Of a DNA stretch of 64,000 nt, positions 59,450 to 64,000 are shown piece after piece; position 1 is the stretch's first letter, and each line of letters begins with the position of its first letter. This stretch comes from Streptomyces althioticus. Its GTDB lineage: Bacteria; Actinomycetota; Actinomycetes; Streptomycetales; Streptomycetaceae. The translations under genes were made by a program, and so were the position numbers. Location: assembly GCA_014649355.1 (NCBI GenBank), contig BMSW01000020.1, forward strand, positions 46,412-110,411. Direction: 5' to 3'. Below the pieces are notes generated by a model, which was given only the letters and a program-made list of their open reading frames with translations, was not told the DNA's origin and did not search any database.

Positions 59450-62068
59450 TCACCGCATCAGTAGGCCCGCCGCCTCGGCGACATCCTCCGGTGGCACCGC
59501 CACCAGACCCAGCTCCGCCCCGGACGCCAACAGCCGATGGCTGGGAAGAACCCGCACCGTGTACCCGAACGGCCCCGTCCGGTCGAGGGCCAGCGGGCCC
59601 TCGTAGACCCACTCACCCCCCGCCCCGGGAACACCCACCGGCTTCAGCGGCACGGCGGCCGCGTCCGTGATGCGATCCTCCTCGTCCACCCGCCCCGCGA
59701 CGGCCTGCACCTCCACATCCTCCGGCCGCAGGCTCCCCAGCCCCACGCGCACCCGGAGAGCCAGCGTGCTGCCCAGCTCGGCGGTGGCGGAGGCCACGGA
59801 CGTCTCGACGTGGTCGACGGTCACCCCGTGCCACGCCCCCCGCACCGCCGCCTTCCACTCGGCGAGCTCCCGCGCGGCGTCCGCGTCCATCGCCCGGTGC
59901 GCGTGCGCGGCCGGCGTGTACAGCCGGTCCACGTACTCCCGCACCATGCGCCCGGCCAGCACCTTCGGCCCGAGCAGGCTCAGCGTCCGCCGGACCATCT
60001 CGATCCACCGGTCCGGCAGCCCGCTGCGCCCGCGCTCGTAGAAGGTGCGGGTCACCCGCTGCTCCAGCAGGTCGTACAGCGCCGCGGCCTCTATGTCGTC
60101 GCGCCGGTCCGGGTCGGTCCCCGCGCCGTCCGCCGTGGGGATGGACCAGCCGAAGTCGGGCTGGAACCACTCGTCCCACCAGCCGTCCAGCACGGACAGG
60201 TTGAGCCCGCCGTTGAGCGCGGCCTTCATCCCGCTGGTGCCGCACGCCTCCAGCGGCCGCAGCGGGTTGTTCAGCCAGATGTCGCAGCCGGGGTACAGCT
60301 TCTGCGCCATCGCCATGCCGTAGTCGGGCAGGAACACGATCCGGTGCCGCACCCGCGGGTCGTCGGCGAAGCGGACCAGCTCCTGGATGAGCCGCTTGCC
60401 CCCGTCGTCCGCCGGGTGGGCCTTGCCCGCGACCACGATCTGCACGGGCCGCTCGGGGTGCAGCAACAGGTCCATCAGCCGGTCCCGGTCGCGCAGCATC
60501 AGCGTCAGCCGCTTGTACGACGGGACGCGCCGGGCGAAGCCGATGGTGAGCACGTCCGGGTCGAGGACGCCGTCGATCCAGCCCAGTTCGGCGGTCCCGG
60601 CGCCGCGCTGCCGCCAGGAGGCGCGCAGCCGTTCCCGCACCTCCAGCACCAGCAGCTCGCGCAGCGACCGGCGCAGGTCCCAGATGTCCTGGTCGGGGAT
60701 GTCGGCGACGGAGTCCCAGCGGTCGGAGTCGCCGATGCTGAGCGCCTCCTCCGCGCGCTGGGTGCCGATCTGCCGGGCGCCGAGCCGGTACACCTCGGGG
60801 GCGACCCAGGTGGGCGCGTGCACCCCGTTGGTGACGGAGGTGATGGGCACCTCCTCGGGGTCGAACCCGGGCCACAGTCCGGCGAACATCTCCCGGCTGA
60901 CCTGGCCGTGCAGCAGGGAGACGCCGTTGGCCCGCTGGGCGAGGCGCAGGCCCATCACGGCCATGTTGAACAGGTTGGGCTCGCCGCCGGGGTAGGTCTC
61001 CATGCCGAGCCGCAGGATGCGGTCGACCTCCAGGTTCGGCAGCTCCGCGTGCGGGCCGAAGTGCCGGGCGACCAGTTCGCGGTCGAAGCGGTCGATGCCG
61101 GCCGGCACGGGCGTGTGCGTGGTGAACACCGTCCCGGCGCGGACCGCCTCCAGGGCCGCGTCGAAGTCGAGCCCTCCGGCACGCAGTTCCGCCATCCGCT
61201 CCAGGCCGAGGAACCCGGCGTGCCCCTCGTTGGTGTGGAACACCTCCGGCGCCGCGTGCCCGGTGAGCCTGCAGTACGTGCGGACGGCGCGGACACCTCC
61301 TATGCCGAGGAGCATCTCCTGGAGGAGCCGGTGCTCGCTGCCGCCGCCGTAGAGCCGGTCGGTCACCCCGCGCTCGATGAGGTCGTTCTCCTCGATGTCG
61401 GAGTCGAGCAGGAGCAGCGGGATCCTGCCCACCTGGGCGACCCAGACGCGGGCGCGCAGGGAGCGGCCGCCGGGCAGGGCGAGGGTGATCCGGGCGGGGG
61501 CGCCGTCGGCCTCCTTGAGCTGGTCCAGGGGCAGCTCGTGCGGGTCGAGGACGGGGTAGTGCTCCTGCTGCCAGCCGTCGCGGGACAGCGACTGGCGGAA
61601 GTAACCGTGCCGGTAGAGCAGGCCGACGCCGATCAGCGGGGCGCCGAGGTCGCTGGCGGCCTTGAGATGGTCGCCGGCCAGGATGCCGAGCCCGCCCGAG
61701 TACTGGGGCAGGGCGGCGGTGATGCCGAACTCGGGGGAGAAGTAGGCGACGGCGGCGGGCAGCCGGCCGCTCTGCCGCTGGTACCAGCGGTCGCCGGTCA
61801 TGTAGGTGTCCAGGTCGTCCGCGACCGCGGCGAGGCGGTCGAGGAAGTCGCGGTCGCCGGCCAGCTCGGTGAGCCGCTCGGTGGGGACGCTGCCCAGCAG
61901 GCGCATGGGGTCGCCGCCGGCCGCGGCCCAGCGTTCGGGGTCGACGGAGCGGAAGAGGTCACGGGTTCCGGTGTGCCAGGACCAGCGCAGATTGCGGGCC
62001 AGGTCGCTCAGCGGCCGGAGGGGTTCGGGGAGCACGGGTCGGACGGTGAATCGACGGATAGCCTTCAC
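59450..62068 (-). CDS. glgP: Alpha-glucan (glycogen/maltodextrin) phosphorylase
   Basis: Releases glucose-1-phosphate from alpha-1,4-glucans. The 872-residue protein is of the shorter bacterial/archaeal AglP-like class: N-terminal DUF3417 domain (LARNLRWSWHTGTRDLF), then the phosphorylase fold with YSGGLGILAGDHLKAASDLGAPLIGVGLLY, VTNGVHAPTWV and the PLP Lys in EACGTSGMKAALNGGLNLSVLDGWWDEW. The GTG start at 62068 has GAGGTGG six bases upstream. It faces a repeat array downstream and diverges from glgE. Confidence 0.96.
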   Translation of the reverse strand: MKAIRRFTVRPVLPEPLRPLSDLARNLRWSWHTGTRDLFRSVDPERWAAAGGDPMRLLGSVPTERLTELAGDRDFLDRLAAVADDLDTYMTGDRWYQRQSGRLPAAVAYFSPEFGITAALPQYSGGLGILAGDHLKAASDLGAPLIGVGLLYRHGYFRQSLSRDGWQQEHYPVLDPHELPLDQLKEADGAPARITLALPGGRSLRARVWVAQVGRIPLLLLDSDIEENDLIERGVTDRLYGGGSEHRLLQEMLLGIGGVRAVRTYCRLTGHAAPEVFHTNEGHAGFLGLERMAELRAGGLDFDAALEAVRAGTVFTTHTPVPAGIDRFDRELVARHFGPHAELPNLEVDRILRLGMETYPGGEPNLFNMAVMGLRLAQRANGVSLLHGQVSREMFAGLWPGFDPEEVPITSVTNGVHAPTWVAPEVYRLGARQIGTQRAEEALSIGDSDRWDSVADIPDQDIWDLRRSLRELLVLEVRERLRASWRQRGAGTAELGWIDGVLDPDVLTIGFARRVPSYKRLTLMLRDRDRLMDLLLHPERPVQIVVAGKAHPADDGGKRLIQELVRFADDPRVRHRIVFLPDYGMAMAQKLYPGCDIWLNNPLRPLEACGTSGMKAALNGGLNLSVLDGWWDEWFQPDFGWSIPTADGAGTDPDRRDDIEAAALYDLLEQRVTRTFYERGRSGLPDRWIEMVRRTLSLLGPKVLAGRMVREYVDRLYTPAAHAHRAMDADAARELAEWKAAVRGAWHGVTVDHVETSVASATAELGSTLALRVRVGLGSLRPEDVEVQAVAGRVDEEDRITDAAAVPLKPVGVPGAGGEWVYEGPLALDRTGPFGYTVRVLPSHRLLASGAELGLVAVPPEDVAEAAGLLMR

Positions 62069-62828
62069 AAGCCACCTCGGCGCGTTCGTGAGAGACGCGG
62101 TGTGCGTCCGGGTATCGCAGCCGACAGTACCGGCGCGGACACCGTCCGCGGGGGAAGCCGGGGGACACGGGTACCTCGCCTGCCCCGTCCAAACGATTCA
62201 CCGCACAGTGGACATGGCCGATTCCGGCCCCATGTACGGCCTTGTCATACTTCACCCCGCGCGTCGCGCCGCCGCTCCACGACCCGTGTCGCACCGCACG
62301 CCCCGGGCCGGTCGCCGGGCAGGGCAAGAAACCGGCCGTTTCCGCCCGCCGACGGGTTCGCCCCCACGTCACCTGCGGTGTTCGCGTCTCGCGCGCCCCT
62401 TGCGCCCCGCCCGTCCCACCGGTCACGGGCCGCCGCCGACGCACGGCGTGGGCGTGCCGACCCGCCCCGGACGGGCGGCGGACGGCGCGAACGGGGAAGC
62501 CGCTGGTCACCGGGCGGGGCGGGTGACGCACTCGCGGCGCGTGTCCCGGTCCGCCGCGGCGCCCGCGTGCGCCGGGGGCCGCGCACGCTTCGAAGCGCCC
62601 GCCGCCGGTGGGAACGAACCCAGCACGGGTGCGCTCCGGACCCTCGGGGCGCCGAGGGGCACCGGCCGGTCTTGTGTGTCGACATACGCGTGAGTAGTTA
62701 ACAAAGGGCCGGATTGCCCACCCGAACGGTGTGGGAAGGCTCCTGCGGGTACACCCCACGGGGACCCCGCAGGACCCACCTCCCCACAGTCATCCGCCCA
62801 CCCTTCGTTGACGCGGACAGGAGCGGTC
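62069..62828. promoter_or_regulatory. 760-bp divergent control region between glgP and glgE
   Basis: This is the longest gap in the window. I find no ORF with convincing content; open frames here look like Arg/Pro/Gly-rich chance ORFs. Composition is uneven: fairly AT-rich near 62195-62255 and 62670-62715, very GC-rich between. The AT-rich spots may be the two promoters. The length suggests additional control, for example by developmental regulators, since GlgE-pathway genes are expressed at different growth stages. Confidence 0.5.
62672..62700 (+). promoter_or_regulatory. Possible promoter of glgE
   Basis: TTGTGT (62672-62677), 17 bases, then TAGTTA (62695-62700) gives sensible spacing for a -35/-10 pair. 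It lies about 130 bp before the glgE start, in the most AT-rich spot of this region. The -35 match is only half of consensus. Confidence 0.4.
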
Positions 62829-64000
62829 ATGCCCGCCAAGCACCACTCGTCATCCCCCTCGCCGTCCGGCGCCGAGGCGTCCGCCGCCCGCAGCGGCACA
62901 GCGCCCGCGCGCGGCCGCCCGTCCCGTACCGGTCCCGCCCCGGCCGTCGCACGCGGCACCACTCCCCCGGCGGCCCCCGGGACCTCCGTGGGACGCATCC
63001 CCGTGCTGGACGTCCGGCCGCTGGTGCGGCAGGGCCGCCGGCCCGCGAAGGCCGTGGTGGGCGAGGCGTTCGAGGTGACGGCGACGGTGTTCCGTGAGGG
63101 GCACGACGCGGTGGCGGCCGACGTGGTGCTGAGGGATCCGGAGGGGCGTCGGGGTCCGTTCACGCCGATGCGGGAGCTGGCGCCGGGCACGGACCGGTGG
63201 GGGGCGACCGTCACCCCGACCCGCACGGGTCTGTGGACGTACGCGGTGGAGGCGTGGGGCGACCCGGTCACCACCTGGCGGCACCACGCGCAGATCAAGG
63301 TCCCGGCGGGCATCGACACCGAGCTGGTGCTGGAGGAGGGCGCCCGGCTGCACGAGCGGGCGGCGGAACAGGTGCCCGGGTCCGGCGACCGGGAGGTGCT
63401 GCGCGCGGCCGTGGCGGCCCTGCGCGACACGGAACGCCCGGCGGCGGCCCGGCTGGCGGCGGCGTTGACACCCGAGGCGGACGCGGTGCTGGCGCGGCAT
63501 CCGCTGCGGGAGCTGGTCACCAGCAGCGAGCCGCTGCCCCTGCTGGTGGAGCGGGAACGGGCGCTGTTCGGGTCCTGGTACGAGTTCTTCCCCCGCTCCG
63601 AGGGCACGCCCGAACAGCCCCACGGCACCTTCGACACGGCCGCGCGCCGGCTCCCGGCGATCGCGGCGATGGGCTTCGACGTCGTCTACCTGCCCCCGAT
63701 CCACCCGATCGGCACCACCTTCCGCAAGGGCCCCAACAACAGCCTGGACGCCGGTCCGGACGATGTGGGTGTGCCGTGGGCGATCGGCTCCCCCGAGGGC
63801 GGCCACGACGCCGTCCATCCCCAGCTGGGCACGCTGGAGGACTTCACCCGGTTCGTGGACCGCGCCCGGGACCTGGGCATGGAGGTCGCCCTCGACTTCG
63901 CCCTGCAGTGCTCCCCCGACCACCCCTGGGTGCACAAACACCCCGAGTGGTTCCACCACCGCCCCGACGGCTCCATCGCCTACGCCGAGAACCCGCCGAA
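62829..64000 (+). CDS. glgE: Alpha-1,4-glucan:maltose-1-phosphate maltosyltransferase (partial, 3' end missing)
   Basis: GlgE lengthens glucan chains using maltose-1-phosphate. The 390 codons shown cover a 45-residue Ser/Ala/Pro-rich leader, the N-terminal beta-sandwich (IPVLDVRPLVRQGRRPAKAVVGEAFEV), the helical bundle, the start of the GH13_3 barrel with LFGSWYEFFPRSEG, GFDVVYLPPIHPIG, RKGPNN, and GMEVALDFALQCSPDHPW near the end. The catalytic Asp and Glu lie past the window edge. ATG 62829 has AGGAG upstream. Divergence from glgP fits the GlgE operon context of Streptomyces (glgE isoform I). Confidence 0.96.
   Translation, partial: MPAKHHSSSPSPSGAEASAARSGTAPARGRPSRTGPAPAVARGTTPPAAPGTSVGRIPVLDVRPLVRQGRRPAKAVVGEAFEVTATVFREGHDAVAADVVLRDPEGRRGPFTPMRELAPGTDRWGATVTPTRTGLWTYAVEAWGDPVTTWRHHAQIKVPAGIDTELVLEEGARLHERAAEQVPGSGDREVLRAAVAALRDTERPAAARLAAALTPEADAVLARHPLRELVTSSEPLPLLVERERALFGSWYEFFPRSEGTPEQPHGTFDTAARRLPAIAAMGFDVVYLPPIHPIGTTFRKGPNNSLDAGPDDVGVPWAIGSPEGGHDAVHPQLGTLEDFTRFVDRARDLGMEVALDFALQCSPDHPWVHKHPEWFHHRPDGSIAYAENPP

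Noticed and set aside
60045..62701. Very long plus-strand frame over the glgP gene
   Set aside because: The composition (Gly/Val/Arg/Gln-rich, no domain) is typical of the antisense of high-GC genes. glgP with intact PLP motif is the real gene.
62242..62759. Several ORFs inside the glgP-glgE gap
   Set aside because: They are Arg/Pro/Gly-rich, have no start signals and overlap each other on both strands, as expected by chance at this GC content.

Overview
The window is very GC-rich, packed with genes that often start at GTG and are joined by 4-bp ATGA/GTGA stop-start overlaps. The whole set (gatC-gatA-gatB, ligA, mnmA and a cysteine desulfurase, a glycine riboswitch before gcvT-gcvH-glyA-sdaA, glgX, glgP/glgE, paired M4 proteases) points to a Streptomyces chromosome core. 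From memory it matches the S. coelicolor interval roughly SCO5443-SCO5501 read in reverse; the species is not resolved. I see no rRNA, tRNA, CRISPR array, insertion sequence or prophage. Both ends cut through genes: gatB lacks its C-terminus at base 1 and glgE runs off base 64000.

Layout. 1-3342: gatC-gatA-small protein-gatB, making Gln-tRNA(Gln)/Asn-tRNA(Asn) amidotransferase. 3600-5852: a membrane GGDEF-EAL protein of RmdB type. 6113-15134: housekeeping genes (ligA, a stand-alone MetE-like protein, SDR, LOG-like protein, mnmA, amidase, cysteine desulfurase). 15228-18130: small membrane proteins, a TetR regulator with a duplicated operator-like site, a thioesterase and a TRIC channel. 18195-24274: a five-gene oligopeptide importer. 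24708-27162: two SseB-like paralogues and a P-loop protein. 27391-32072: tandem glycine riboswitch, gcvT, gcvH, glyA, sdaA, i.e. glycine to serine to pyruvate. 32179-36438: GH25 muramidase, an F420-reductase-like protein, an EF-hand protein, a MerR regulator, an anti-sigma-like ATPase and an enoyl-CoA hydratase. 36564-39184: two L,D-transpeptidase lipoproteins. 39370-41622: glgX. 41642-45249: two-component system plus ABC-2 drug-type exporter. 45470-54129: two heterodimeric ABC exporters around a fructosamine-kinase-like gene. 54365-58387: two secreted M4 metalloproteases. 59450-64000: glgP and glgE diverging from a 760-bp control region.

The most unusual part is 50108-54129. Each exporter pair has one gene with a good signature motif but a damaged ATP site, and a partner with the reverse. 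In the second pair this is extreme: the first gene has lost Walker A and the second has lost its signature. Between these two genes lie three tiny overlapping ORFs. Each begins like the downstream ABC gene and ends like the upstream one, as expected if the gene pair was once tandemly duplicated and then deleted internally. The two full-length mini-ORFs differ mostly at amino-acid-changing positions but keep frame, length, ribosome binding site and stop-start overlap.

Other signals worth following are three GAACAGTC motifs before the oligopeptide-binding protein, a shared AACASTTGTTMAC site in the TetR divergent region, 178-bp tandem repeats at 59053-59448 that share a core with a repeat pair at 3428-3552, and three exact 15-mers at 17-bp period after the first metalloprotease.
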